Assembly (NCBI GenBank): GCA_947495165.1
Contig: CANLXM010000001.1
Span: 248,001 to 312,000 of the forward strand
DNA length: 64,000 nucleotides
Origin: an uncultured Cellulomonadaceae bacterium
GTDB taxonomy: Bacteria > Actinomycetota > Actinomycetes > Actinomycetales > Cellulomonadaceae
Direction of reading: 5' to 3'
A program made the position numbers and the translations under genes. The notes beneath the pieces were generated by a model. It had not been told where the DNA came from. It saw only the letters and a program-made list of their open reading frames with translations, and did no database searches. Shown in pieces: positions 1 to 8,140 of the stretch. Numbering within the stretch: position 1 is the first letter of the stretch; each line of letters begins with the position of its first letter.

Positions 1-1
1 G

Positions 2-739
2 ACGCTCGCGGCGCTGCTGCCGTCGTGGGCCGCGGCGGGCGGGACGGACGCGACGCTCGCCCGCCTCGTGGATCCAGCGGCGCGCGAGCGGATCCGCGTC
101 GCCCTCGAGGAGACCGGTTCCGACGGGTGGCACGGGGTCCGGGCGCAGTGGCACACGGTCGTCGTGAGCGGGGTGCGGCACGAGGCGCTGCGGTCGGCGG
201 TCGGTCGCACGATCAGCGAGCTCGCTGCCGCCCGGGGCGAGACGCCGTCGCAGGTGTTCCTCGACCTGCTCGTCGAGGACCGGCTCGGCACGACGATCCT
301 GCAGCTCGTCGGCGACGAGGAGCACGTCCGGCTCCTCATGCAGCACCCGACGCACTGCGTGGGCAGCGACGCGATCCTCGTCGGCGATCGCCCGCACCCG
401 CGTGCCTGGGGCACCTTCCCGCGGTTCCTGGGCCACTACGGGCGCGAGCTCGGGCTGCTGTCGCTCGAGGAGATGGTCCACCACATGACGGGGCGCCCGG
501 CCGCGCGCCTGCGCCTGCGCGGCCGGGGCGTGATCGCGCTCGGCAACGTCGCGGACCTGGTGCTGTTCGATCCCGGCACCGTGGCTGATCGCGCGACGTA
601 CGACGAGCCGCGCCAGCCGGCGGCAGGCATCGAGCACGTGCTCGTGGCCGGTCGCGCGACGCTCGCCGAGGGCAGGTGCACCGGGGACCTGCCCGGGCGC
701 GCCCTGCGGCGGACGGCGGACGGGCGGGCGGTCGAGTGA
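2..739 (+). CDS. N-acyl-D-amino-acid deacylase / D-aminoacylase-type amidohydrolase, C-terminal part
   Basis: The reading frame is open from the left edge of the window, so the N-terminus lies outside. The opening residues (LLPSWAAAGG, then LARLVDPAARERI) match the typical stretch before the catalytic C-terminal part of D-aminoacylases, which hydrolyse N-acyl-D-amino acids through a metal-dependent amidohydrolase barrel. The HPTHCVGSDAILVG segment carries the conserved Ser-Asp of the last barrel strand. The C-terminus has the usual amidohydrolase closing beta domain (ALGNVADLVLFDP). A KDPG/KHG aldolase follows after 53 bases, probably in the same operon. The family call is firm; the exact acyl-amino-acid substrate is not visible. 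Confidence 0.85.
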   Translation, partial: TLAALLPSWAAAGGTDATLARLVDPAARERIRVALEETGSDGWHGVRAQWHTVVVSGVRHEALRSAVGRTISELAAARGETPSQVFLDLLVEDRLGTTILQLVGDEEHVRLLMQHPTHCVGSDAILVGDRPHPRAWGTFPRFLGHYGRELGLLSLEEMVHHMTGRPAARLRLRGRGVIALGNVADLVLFDPGTVADRATYDEPRQPAAGIEHVLVAGRATLAEGRCTGDLPGRALRRTADGRAVE

Positions 740-792
740 CGCCGTCCGACGCGCCACGACACGAAGTTCCAGAACCAGTCCGAGGAGGACCG

Positions 793-1461
793 ATGAGACC
801 GCAGATCCCCAGGGCCGTCACCGAGACCCGCGTGGTCGCGATCGTCCGGGGCCGAGAGGCGCAGCACCTCGAGGCCGTGGTCGAAGCGCTCGTGGGTGCG
901 GGCATCCGGTGCATCGAGCTGACCATGAACACGCCGTCGGCGATGGAGGTGTTGGGCCGGCTACGGCGGTTGCACCCCTCGGTCGCGTGGGGCGCCGGGA
1001 CGGTGCTCAGCGTCGCGGACGCGCACCACGCGGCCGACGCCGGAGCGGAGTTCGCGGTGGCTCCCAACCTTGACGAGCACGTGGGCGAGGCGTGCGCCTC
1101 GCGCGGTATGGCGTGGTTCCCGGGCGCGGCGACGGCCACCGAGATCGCGCGGGCCTGGCGCCGTGGCGCGTGCGCGGTGAAGGTGTTCCCCGCGGCCTCC
1201 GTGGGCGGACCGTCGTTCCTGCGGGAGATCAGCGGGCCGCTCGACCAGGTGCGGCTGCTGCCGACCGGGGGGGTCGTGCTCGACGACATCCCGGCCTACC
1301 TGGACGCGGGTGCGGTGGCGGTCGGGCTGGGCGGTGCGTTGATGGGGGACGCGCTGGTCACGGGGGATGTGGAGGCGCTCGCGGATCGTGCGGCGAGGGC
1401 GCTCGACCTTGCGTTGCGTGCGGCACGGCAGCCGGCCGTGGAGGTGCCGGCGCGCGGGTAG
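793..1461 (+). CDS. eda: 2-dehydro-3-deoxy-phosphogluconate / 4-hydroxy-2-oxoglutarate aldolase
   Basis: A 222-residue class I aldolase of the KDPG/KHG family, which cleaves 2-keto-3-deoxy-6-phosphogluconate or 4-hydroxy-2-oxoglutarate to pyruvate plus an aldehyde. The Schiff-base lysine lies in AVKVFPAA (about residue 135), the VAIVRG start strand and the ELTMNTPSA segment fit the family, and LLPTGGV forms the phosphate-binding loop. The ATG at 793 is chosen because GAGGAGG sits 5 bases upstream; the frame stays open further upstream without a better site. It follows the D-aminoacylase gene by 53 bases, which suggests a catabolic operon for an acylated amino acid or amino sugar rather than a pure Entner-Doudoroff role (inference). 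Confidence 0.9.
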   Translation: MRPQIPRAVTETRVVAIVRGREAQHLEAVVEALVGAGIRCIELTMNTPSAMEVLGRLRRLHPSVAWGAGTVLSVADAHHAADAGAEFAVAPNLDEHVGEACASRGMAWFPGAATATEIARAWRRGACAVKVFPAASVGGPSFLREISGPLDQVRLLPTGGVVLDDIPAYLDAGAVAVGLGGALMGDALVTGDVEALADRAARALDLALRAARQPAVEVPARG

Positions 1462-1569
1462 GGCTGCTCCCGGTGCTCCGGGTGCTCCGGGGCGTGGCTG
1501 CGCGGGTGCGCCGGTGTGCGACCGTGGCCTTCCCGTGACAGGGCACGCCCCACCGGCTAGGTTGCTGCC

Positions 1570-2382
1570 GTGACGACCCTGCGACCGCCCTTCAGCGAGG
1601 CCGACCTCGCCGCCCAGCTTCGTGACCTGGGCGTTCAGGCGGGCTCGACCCTGATGGTGCACACCGCGCTCTCCCGGCTGGGCTACGTGATCGGCGGGGA
1701 GGCCGCCGTCGTCGGGGCGCTCACGCGAGCCGTCGGGCCGGAGGGGACGCTCGTGATGCCTGCCCAGTCGTGGCAGCTGTGCGACCCCGCGTACCTCGAC
1801 CTGCCGGACGTGCCGACCGAGTGGCATCGCGCGATCCGCGACGGCCTGCCCGCCTACGACCCGCAGCGAACCCCGACGCGCACCATGGGTGCGGTCGCCG
1901 AGCTGTTCCGGACGTGGCCCGGGGCGCGGCGGTCGGCGCATCCGCAGCGTTCTGTCGCGGCGCTGGGGCCGCTGGCCGAGTCGCTGACGGCCGTGCACGA
2001 CCTCGACGACGCGTCCGGCGAGCGCTCACCCATGCGTGCCCTGTACGACGCGCGCGGCCAGGTGCTGCTGCTCGGGGTCGGCTTCGACAAGTGCACCGCG
2101 CTGCACCTCGCCGAGGTCCGCGCCAGCTATCCCCAGCGGTTCGTCCCGAACGGCGGGCCCGTCCTGCGCGACGGCGTGCGGGTATGGGAGACGTGGGAGG
2201 AGCTGTGGCTCGAGGACGGCGACTTCCGTGACGTGGGAGCGGCGTTCGTGGCGCAGCACCCGACGGCGAAGCAGGGGCTGGTCGGTCAGGCCGAGGCGGT
2301 CCTCGTGGACGTGCGCTCCCTGGTCGACTTCGCGATGGAGTGGTTCACGGCGAACCGCGGAGTGGTCCCGGCCCCGGGCTGA
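1570..2382 (+). CDS. AAC(3)-family N-acetyltransferase
   Basis: A 270-residue protein with the hallmarks of the aminoglycoside 3-N-acetyltransferase family: an N-terminal MVHTALSRLGYVIGG motif (about 27-41), GTLVMPAQSW, the R-T-MG-V-AE element and ALYDARGQVLLLGVGFDKCTALH. Members use acetyl-CoA to acetylate an amino group; many chromosomal homologues in actinobacteria have no proven resistance role. The start is a GTG with no strong ribosome site just upstream. It is transcribed alone: 108 bases separate it from the aldolase and an inverted repeat follows. The family assignment is secure; whether it confers aminoglycoside resistance is unknown. Confidence 0.85.
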   Translation: MTTLRPPFSEADLAAQLRDLGVQAGSTLMVHTALSRLGYVIGGEAAVVGALTRAVGPEGTLVMPAQSWQLCDPAYLDLPDVPTEWHRAIRDGLPAYDPQRTPTRTMGAVAELFRTWPGARRSAHPQRSVAALGPLAESLTAVHDLDDASGERSPMRALYDARGQVLLLGVGFDKCTALHLAEVRASYPQRFVPNGGPVLRDGVRVWETWEELWLEDGDFRDVGAAFVAQHPTAKQGLVGQAEAVLVDVRSLVDFAMEWFTANRGVVPAPG

Positions 2383-2440
2383 CGCCCGTCGCCGGGTTTC
2401 CCGGTGGCTGGCCGCGAGCGTCCTGCCGCCAGCAGCGGGG

Positions 2441-2485
2441 GAATGTGCACTCCTCGTCGCTCTGAACCACAGATGGTGCACATTC
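2441..2485. repeat. intergenic inverted repeat (hairpin family member)
   Basis: Perfect 10-bp arms, GAATGTGCAC and GTGCACATTC, enclose a 25-base loop. On the minus strand the loop reads GGTTCAGAGCGACGAG, which resembles the loops of the hairpins at 52426, 57118 and 56366. It lies between the AAC(3)-like gene and the PH-domain gene, so it may also stop transcription. Confidence 0.65.
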
Positions 2486-2583
2486 TCGGCGGCGGTCGCT
2501 TGAGCGCGCAGGCGAGACGGTCGATAGGCAGGTGGCGGCCCACACAGTCGTGAGCCGTTGCCCGCGATCGAGGGAGACCGTCG

Positions 2584-2958
2584 ATGATCGACTTCACCAA
2601 TGCCACCTACGTCAAGCTCTCGCCGTGGTCTCACGCGGAGGCGCAGGCCGAGCTCGACGAGATCCTCATCGCAGGCGAGGTGATTCATCTCGCCTTCAAG
2701 GGGATGCGGGACTCGGTGACCTTCACCAGTCGCCGTCTGATCGCGCTCAACGTCCAGGGGCTGACGGGCAAGAAGAAGGACTACACGTCCCTGCCCTACT
2801 CCAAGATCCAGGCATTCTCGGTGGAGACCGCGGGAACCTTCGATCTCGACTCCGAGCTGCAGCTGTGGTTCTCCGGTCTCGGGCTGGTCAAGCTCGACTT
2901 CAGCCGCGGCGTCGACATCCGAGGCCTCAACCGCTTGATCGGTGACCACATCCTCTAG
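2584..2958 (+). CDS. bacterial PH-domain protein
   Basis: A 124-residue protein that looks like a single bacterial pleckstrin-homology-like domain (bPH family): an initial helix, then a ladder of short beta strands (DSVTFTSRRLIALNVQG, KKKDYTSLPYSKIQAFSVET) and a closing helix (RGLNRLIGDHIL). The R-R-L-I-A and Y-S-K-I segments are typical of this family, which appears in stress-related and membrane-associated bacterial proteins of mostly unknown role. There is no signal peptide or membrane segment. It is single-domain and stands alone, with a convergent tag gene 18 bases downstream. Confidence 0.75.
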   Translation: MIDFTNATYVKLSPWSHAEAQAELDEILIAGEVIHLAFKGMRDSVTFTSRRLIALNVQGLTGKKKDYTSLPYSKIQAFSVETAGTFDLDSELQLWFSGLGLVKLDFSRGVDIRGLNRLIGDHIL

Positions 2959-2976
2959 CGACGGCGCGCCCCGGTG

Positions 2977-3537
2977 TCACCGCCCGAGCGCCACCGGGCA
3001 CGTGGCGAGGTGATCGTCGACGAGCCCGCACGCTTGCATCGCCGCGTACGCGGTCGTGGGGCCGATGAACCGGAAGCCCCGGCGCTTGAGCTCCTTGGAC
3101 ATAGCGACGGACTCGGGTGTCGTGGCGGGTGTCTCCGCGTAGCTCGCCCACCGGTGCTCGCGGGGCTCCGGGGCGAAGGACCAGAAGACCTCGTCGAGGG
3201 TCTCGCCCGCGTCGTGCAGGGCGACAGTAGCCCGCGCGTTGTTGATGGTCGCCTCGATCTTCGCCCGGTTGCGGATGATGCGGGCGTCGCCCATGAGCCG
3301 CGCGACGTCGTCGTCCCCGAACGCTGCGATCGCTTCCGGCTCGAACCGGGCGAACGCCTCCCGGAAGGCCGGGCGCTTGCGCAGCACGGTGAGCCACGAG
3401 AGCCCGGACTGGAAGCCCTCGAGCGCGATGCGTTCCAGCAGGGCGGCGTCACCGTGCACCGGATTGCCCCACTCGTCGTCGTGGTAGGCCTCGTAGAGGG
3501 GATCGCCGTCACCGAAGCACCGCTGCGTCGTCGTCAT
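2977..3537 (-). CDS. tag: DNA-3-methyladenine glycosylase I
   Basis: A 186-residue protein matching Tag over its full length: DPLYEAYHDDEWG near the N-terminus, FQSGLSWLTVLRKR, the FRFIGPTTAYAAMQA segment and a C-terminal H-x3-C that with Cys7 and the early His forms the zinc site. Tag excises 3-methyladenine from alkylated DNA. ATG at 3537 is preferred because family members start a few residues before the first zinc cysteine; a GTG nine bases upstream (3546) is the alternative. Neither has a clear ribosome site. Separate alkylation-repair genes (AdaA-AlkA, Ogt) lie at 47.4-49.6 kb. Confidence 0.93.
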   Translation of the reverse strand: MTTTQRCFGDGDPLYEAYHDDEWGNPVHGDAALLERIALEGFQSGLSWLTVLRKRPAFREAFARFEPEAIAAFGDDDVARLMGDARIIRNRAKIEATINNARATVALHDAGETLDEVFWSFAPEPREHRWASYAETPATTPESVAMSKELKRRGFRFIGPTTAYAAMQACGLVDDHLATCPVALGR

Positions 3538-3647
3538 GGCGACCACTGTGCCGCACGCGACTGACGCCGGCCCGGGTCATCCACAGGTGCTGTGCCGCCC
3601 CGGGACCTGCTCCGGGTGCGGGCTCAGCCCGCTCTGGCCCGCGACTT

Positions 3648-3704
3648 CGTGACTTTCGGCGTGACTTCGCTACTTCAAAGTCGCGAAGTCACGCCGAAGT
3701 CACG
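3648..3704. terminator. long imperfect hairpin downstream of sdaA
   Basis: Left arm 3648-3669 and right arm 3684-3704 pair over 21 bp with a single bulged T; the loop is about 14 bases. Each arm itself contains two copies of a GTGACTT(T)CG-type word. It lies between the end of sdaA and the start of tag (both minus strand), so termination of sdaA is the simplest role. There is no T-tract, and a tandem repeat follows directly. Confidence 0.6.
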
Positions 3705-3710
3705 ATCTCG

Positions 3711-3750
3711 CGGACGGACGGACGGACGGACGGACGGACGGACGGACGGA
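3711..3750. repeat. (CGGA)10 tetranucleotide microsatellite
   Basis: Ten exact tandem copies of CGGA, followed from about 3754 by four near-copies of a GCGGC pentamer. The tract is intergenic, 6 bases beyond the 3648 hairpin and 68 bases beyond the sdaA stop codon. Such a tract is prone to slippage, but it lies downstream of sdaA and about 170 bases upstream of the tag start, so no phase-variation effect on a reading frame is apparent. Confidence 0.9.
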
Positions 3751-3817
3751 CGACGCGGCGCGGCGCGGCGCGGGCCAGGCCACAGGGCAGCGGCCGGCGC
3801 GGGCCGCCGTGACCCTG

Positions 3818-5296
3818 TCAACACTCGATGACGTTCACCGCGAGCCCGCCGGTGCTGGTCTCCTTGTACTTCGTGGACATGTCGAGGCCGGTCTGACGCA
3901 TGGTCTCGATGACGGTGTCGAGGCTGACGACGTGCGAGCCGTCCCCCTGCAGCGCCAGTCGCGTCGCCGAGACCGCGGTGCACGACGCGATCGCGTTCCG
4001 CTCGATGCACGGCACCTGCACGAGCCCGCCGACGGGGTCGCACGTGAGCCCGAGGTTGTGCTCCATCGCGATCTCAGCGGCGTTCTCGATCTGCCGCGGC
4101 GTCCCGCCCATCACGGCCGTCAGCGCTCCGGCGGCCATCGAGCACGCGGAGCCGACCTCCCCCTGGCACCCGGCCTCGGCACCCGAGATCGAGGCGTTGC
4201 GCTTGTACAGCGCACCGATCGCCCCGGCGGTGAGCAGGTAGGTGCGCATGGTCGCGCGGCGTGCCTCGTCGTCGCCCGCGATGTCCGGGCGCTGGCGCAG
4301 GAAGTGCCGCCCGACCGCCGGGATGATCCCCGCAGCCCCGTTCGTCGGGGCCGTCACCACGCGCCGGCCGTCGGCGTTCTCCTCGTTGACCGCCATGGCG
4401 TACGCCTGCAGCCACTCGATCGCGGTGTCCTGCCCGCGCGCCTCGAGGTCGGTCAGCTGGTCTCGCAGCGCCCGCGCGCGGCGCTTGACGTTGAGCGCCC
4501 CGGGGAGCACGCCCATCCGCTCGAGCCCCGCGTCGACGCACTCGCTCATCGCCTGCCAGATCGCGTCGAGCCCCGCGGTGACCTCCCCGGCCGGCCGCAA
4601 CGAGCACTCGTTCTCCCACGCTACCTGCGCGATCGTCATGCCGGTCGTCTCGCACAGGGCGAGCAGCTCGTCAGCGCTCGCGAAGGGGTGCACGACGTCG
4701 TCGCTCACCTCCGCGCCAGGCTCGGCCGGGCGGTGGGTCGGGTCGGCCTCGCGCGCGGCGCCCGACGACTCGACGGCCGCGAGGTCCTCCGCGGTGACGA
4801 CGAACCCGCCGCCCACGGAGTAGTAGTCCTGCTCGGCCAGCACGCTCGGGCGACCGTGCTCCCCGACCACCCCACCCAGTGCGGTGAACCGCATGCCATT
4901 GGGGTGCCCGGGCATGCGCGTGAGCGGCGCGAGCATGACGTCGTCGCTGGTCATCGTGATCTCGCGGCCAGCCGAGACCGCGTGCACCTCGTCGAGCTCG
5001 ACCATCCGTCCGTCGCCCAGCTTGGCGACGCCGCCCGGGATGGCCGCGGGGTCGCACGTCTCGGGCGCGTGCCCGCGCAATCCGGCGAGCACCGCGTCAG
5101 GCGTCCCGTGTCCCACGCCGGTCGCCCCGAGCGACCCGCACAGCTTCACCGTCACCTGCGCGACGTCGTCGAGGATCCCCTGCTCGGCCAGCGAGGCCAC
5201 GAACGCCGTCGCGGCCCGCATGGGCCCGACGGTGTGCGAGCTGGACGGCCCGATCCCCACGGAGAACAGGTCGAGCACGGAGACATAGGAACCCAT
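3818..5296 (-). CDS. sdaA: L-serine ammonia-lyase (L-serine dehydratase), iron-sulfur type
   Basis: A 492-residue single-chain L-serine dehydratase that deaminates L-serine to pyruvate and ammonia with a 4Fe-4S cluster. The N-terminal beta domain begins [20 protein letters not shown], and the C-terminal alpha domain has the cluster-binding region with [16 protein letters not shown] and a conserved [12 protein letters not shown] segment. The frame is open to 5338, but the start is set at the ATG at 5296 ([11 protein letters not shown]) because the family begins at this point. It is monocistronic: a hairpin separates it from the upstream gene and another follows its stop. Confidence 0.94.
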   Translation of the reverse strand: MGSYVSVLDLFSVGIGPSSSHTVGPMRAATAFVASLAEQGILDDVAQVTVKLCGSLGATGVGHGTPDAVLAGLRGHAPETCDPAAIPGGVAKLGDGRMVELDEVHAVSAGREITMTSDDVMLAPLTRMPGHPNGMRFTALGGVVGEHGRPSVLAEQDYYSVGGGFVVTAEDLAAVESSGAAREADPTHRPAEPGAEVSDDVVHPFASADELLALCETTGMTIAQVAWENECSLRPAGEVTAGLDAIWQAMSECVDAGLERMGVLPGALNVKRRARALRDQLTDLEARGQDTAIEWLQAYAMAVNEENADGRRVVTAPTNGAAGIIPAVGRHFLRQRPDIAGDDEARRATMRTYLLTAGAIGALYKRNASISGAEAGCQGEVGSACSMAAGALTAVMGGTPRQIENAAEIAMEHNLGLTCDPVGGLVQVPCIERNAIASCTAVSATRLALQGDGSHVVSLDTVIETMRQTGLDMSTKYKETSTGGLAVNVIEC

Positions 5297-5339
5297 GAGC
5301 CCATGGTGGACCTCGCTGGTCGCGCCCGCCGAACGCAAG

Positions 5340-5375
5340 CGACAGGGCGTGAGACTGGCGTCTCACGCCCTGTCG
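5340..5375. terminator. perfect 15-bp stem hairpin
   Basis: CGACAGGGCGTGAGA (5340-5354), a 6-base loop, and its exact complement (5361-5375). It begins 6 bases past the stop of the minus-strand gene ending at 5381 and just upstream of sdaA, so it probably ends that transcript before sdaA. Confidence 0.7.
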
Positions 5376-5380
5376 ATGGG

Positions 5381-5858
5381 TCAAGCAATCTGTGTGGACG
5401 CCGCAACGATCCCGGCATGGACCTCTCGCACGGTGGACGCCAAATCCTTGAGCTGGTCCGCCACTGCGACCGGAACCTCAGTGTCCGGCCCGTCGGTGAA
5501 CGGCCAGAAGTCCTCGAGCTCGTGTGCCAGCTGTGCCGTCGCGGCCTCCATCGCCGCCAGGGTCAGCCGGGCCGCCGACCCGCGAGCGTCCTCCAGGTGC
5601 ACCATGCTCTGGAGATACTCCCTGCCGACCCACTGGGCGGCGGCCATCTGCTCGAACGGCGACATCTGTGGCAGCCATGCCTGGAAGAAGTCGCTGGACT
5701 CGCGAGCGTGGGCGTCGAGGAACTCGTCGTCGAGCTCGGACGCGACGGCGGACGGACATGCCGAGCGCCACGTGCGTGGCATCGGCTGTCGCGCCACGGC
5801 TTCCAGCCGAGATCAGCACCCGCAACATCGTCATGCTCTGCCCACTTCGCTCGTCCAT
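5381..5858 (-). pseudogene. frameshifted paralogue of the unknown-function gene at 6950-7489
   Basis: Two minus-strand frames together rebuild a homologue of the intact protein encoded at 6950-7489. The frame starting near 5834 gives MLRVLISAGSRGATADAT then HVALGMSV, matching the paralogue's SLRELV to LALTMSV without gaps. The frame ending at 5381 then gives SAVASELDDEFLDAH and continues to the end with close similarity, including SPFEQMAAAQWVG, SMVHLEDA, FTDGPDTEV and VADQL. The switch of frame falls near 5748-5757 (minus-strand ATGTCCGTCCGCC) and needs one lost base or two gained bases. Either the gene is a recent pseudogene or the sequence has an error here. Without repair only about 120 C-terminal residues would be made. 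Function unknown. Confidence 0.7.
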
Positions 5859-5916
5859 CCCAGGTGCGATCCGCCGGCCTGGACCCCCATGATGGTCTCA
5901 CCGCTGCGTTGGGCGT

Positions 5917-6969
5917 ATGCCCAAGGTCATTGTCGTCGGGAGCACGGGTCAGGTGGGTCGCGCGGTCGTCGCGGACTTCGCGGCCGCTGGGTGGGACGTG
6001 ACCGCGGTGCACCGCGGGCGACAGGCCGTCCCGCCGTCGTGGGGTGAGCTCGGGGTGTCCGACGTCGTCGCGGACCGCAGCGAGCCGGGCCAGCTCGAGG
6101 CGGTGCTCGCCACGGGCGCGGACACGGTGGCCGACGTCGTCGCGTTCGACGCCGTGGACGGTCGCCAGCTCCTCGCTGCCCAGGACGACGTCGGGAGTCT
6201 CGTCGTCGTCTCGACCCTGGACGTGTACGTCGACGACGCCGGGCGCGGCCTCGAGGACGGGCGCGACGGCGTCGAGAACTTCCCCCGCTACGCGGTGCCG
6301 ATCCGCGAGGAGAACCCCACCTGGGCGCCGGACCGCGGGACGTACGGCAGCGACAAGGTCGCGCTCGAGCAGACGCTGCGCGACGGCGCCCGCGTGCCGG
6401 TGGTGGCGCTGCGGCCCGGCGGGATCCACGGACCCGGGTCGCGCACGCCGCGCGAGCTGTGGGTCGTCCTGCGGGCGCTCGCGGGACTGGAGTCGATCCC
6501 GCTCGCGATGGCCGGCGCCCACGCCCTCCCGACGACGGCCACGACCAACCTAGCCCGGCTAGCCCTGCGCAGCGCCGAGGACGCCGTGCGCGGGACTGCG
6601 CCGGGATTCCGGGCCTTCAACTCGGCGGACCCCGATGCCCTGAGCGTGACGGGCATCGTCCAGGCGCTCCTCGACGCGCTCGGGTCGACCGCGGAGATCG
6701 TGCCCCTGGGGGACGCGGATCCAGCGTCGCCGGACTTCGTCGCCGAGCCCGGCGCGACCCCGTGGTCGATCCCGAGGTCGATGGCCCTCGACCTCAGCGC
6801 CGCGGGGAGCGTCGGCTACGAGCCGGTCCACACCTATGCGGAGGCTGCCCCTGCTGCGGTCTCGTCGATCCTCGAGCGGCTCGAGGGGCGCGCCTGGCAG
6901 GAGGCATACCCGGACATGGCGCGGGTGTACGGCGAGGCGTTCGGCGACGTCAGCCCTGCGGAGGCGTGA
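5917..6969 (+). CDS. NAD(P)-dependent epimerase/dehydratase-like extended SDR
   Basis: A 350-residue Rossmann protein of the extended short-chain dehydrogenase class. GSTGQVG (8-14) is the dinucleotide-binding glycine motif, VVVSTLDVY is the strand carrying the catalytic Ser/Thr, YGSDK supplies the Tyr and Lys, and RPGGIHGPG is the typical epimerase strand. No N-terminal membrane segment is present. It stands between two paralogous unknown genes on the opposite strand, and its 3' end overlaps the downstream one (stop at 6950) by 20 bp in convergent orientation. The substrate is not predictable; similar proteins in actinobacteria are annotated simply as NAD-dependent epimerases. Confidence 0.8.
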   Translation: MPKVIVVGSTGQVGRAVVADFAAAGWDVTAVHRGRQAVPPSWGELGVSDVVADRSEPGQLEAVLATGADTVADVVAFDAVDGRQLLAAQDDVGSLVVVSTLDVYVDDAGRGLEDGRDGVENFPRYAVPIREENPTWAPDRGTYGSDKVALEQTLRDGARVPVVALRPGGIHGPGSRTPRELWVVLRALAGLESIPLAMAGAHALPTTATTNLARLALRSAEDAVRGTAPGFRAFNSADPDALSVTGIVQALLDALGSTAEIVPLGDADPASPDFVAEPGATPWSIPRSMALDLSAAGSVGYEPVHTYAEAAPAAVSSILERLEGRAWQEAYPDMARVYGEAFGDVSPAEA

Positions 6970-7489
6970 CCGGCGCCTCCGTGAGCTCGGCCGGCATCTG
7001 CGCGGCCTCCTCGGCGATCTCGGCATGCACCAAGGCCAGCGTCCCCGCGAGCCGGTCGAACCGGTCGGCGACGGCGGAGTCGACCTCGGCATCGGGACCG
7101 TCGGTGAAGAACCGGAACGCGGTGAGGGTGTCGGCGAGCTGGGCGGTGACGCGGGCGAGCGCGTCGACGGTCAGGGCCGCCCCGATCCCGTACGCCCGGT
7201 CGACGTGCACCATGCTCAGCCCGTGCTCGGCCCCTACCCAGTCGGCGACGGCCATCTGCTCGAACCCGGAGCCGCCCCACGCGAGATGGTCGAGCCAGAG
7301 CCGGAAGAAGCGCGAGGCGCTCTCGGCGTGCTCGTCGAGCAGGTCGTAGTCGAGCTCGCCGCGCACGGCGGACACCGACATGGTCAGGGCGAGGTCGCGG
7401 GCGTCGAGGAGCGAGGCGTGGTCGCCGCGCGCGACGAGCTCGCGCAGGCTCGGGGCCACGCCCACGCTGATCTCCGCAGGCGTCCTCAT
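6950..7489 (-). CDS. conserved protein of unknown function (intact paralogue of 5381-5858)
   Basis: A 179-residue, mostly helical, acidic soluble protein with no motif that I recognise. Its central and C-terminal parts (SGFEQMAVADWVG, LSMVHVDRA, FFTDGPDAEV, SAVADRF) are shared with the frameshifted gene 1.1 kb away, which shows that these residues are under constraint and that the pair arose by duplication. The ATG at 7489 overlaps the tdk stop codon as ATGA, so it is translationally coupled to thymidine kinase. The 3' end overlaps the SDR gene by 20 bp. Confidence 0.75.
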   Translation of the reverse strand: MRTPAEISVGVAPSLRELVARGDHASLLDARDLALTMSVSAVRGELDYDLLDEHAESASRFFRLWLDHLAWGGSGFEQMAVADWVGAEHGLSMVHVDRAYGIGAALTVDALARVTAQLADTLTAFRFFTDGPDAEVDSAVADRFDRLAGTLALVHAEIAEEAAQMPAELTEAPVTPPQG

Positions 7490-8094
7490 GCCGTGAGGAG
7501 CCCGCCGGACTCGCGCAGGTAGCAGGCCGCGCACATCGACTCGTACGTGACCTCGGTGCCGTCGATCGCCACCTGGTCGCCGTCGAACACGAACTTTCCG
7601 TCCGCGAGGCGCGCGTTGAACACCGCCTTGCGGCCGCACCGGCAGATGGTCTTGAGCTCCTCGAGGCTGTGCGCGATCTCGAGCAGGCGCTGCGACCCGG
7701 GGAACGCGGCCGTGCGGAAGTCGGTGCGGATGCCGTAGCAGATCGCCGGGATCCCATCGAGGACGGCGACGCGCAGCAGGTCGTTCACCTGCCGGGCCGA
7801 CAGGAACTGCGCCTCGTCCACGAGCAGGCAGCTGACGTCGCGGCCCGTCTCACGCTGTACCTGCTCCCGGTTGGCCTGCAGGAGGGCGTACGCGTCGTCG
7901 TCGGCCCCGATGACGTAGTCGACCGAACGGTCGACGCCGAGGCGCGAATGGATCTTGCGCCCCGCCTTGGTGTCGACGCCGGGCTTCGCGAGCAGGACCT
8001 GGTGGCCGCGCTCCTCGTAGTTGTACGCCGCCTGCAGCAGGGACGTCGACTTGCCGGAGTTCATCGCGCCGTAGCGGAAGTAGAGCTTGGCCAT
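7486..8094 (-). CDS. tdk: thymidine kinase (type II)
   Basis: A 202-residue type II thymidine kinase, which phosphorylates thymidine to TMP in the salvage pathway. GAMNSGKST (9-17) is the P-loop, VDEAQFL carries the Walker B Asp and catalytic Glu, and the zinc ribbon is supplied by C-R-C and C-A-A-C pairs near the C-terminus. A YESM segment begins the lasso loop that closes over the thymidine. It is preceded by the MetE-like gene (46 bases) and followed by a coupled unknown gene (ATGA), so the three may form one operon. Confidence 0.96.
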   Translation of the reverse strand: MAKLYFRYGAMNSGKSTSLLQAAYNYEERGHQVLLAKPGVDTKAGRKIHSRLGVDRSVDYVIGADDDAYALLQANREQVQRETGRDVSCLLVDEAQFLSARQVNDLLRVAVLDGIPAICYGIRTDFRTAAFPGSQRLLEIAHSLEELKTICRCGRKAVFNARLADGKFVFDGDQVAIDGTEVTYESMCAACYLRESGGLLTA

Positions 8095-8140
8095 GGGGGC
8101 TATTCCACCATCTCGCGGCGCCCTCGCGGTGCCGCCCGGC

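Noticed and set aside
3711..3750. (CGGA)10 as a phase-variation switch
   Set aside because: It lies outside any reading frame and not between promoter elements I can recognise; only copy-number variation is plausible.
3809..6001. Plus-strand open frame of 730 codons antisense to sdaA
   Set aside because: It is a GC-rich shadow of the well-supported L-serine dehydratase on the other strand, rich in Arg/Gly/Ala/Pro with no domain.
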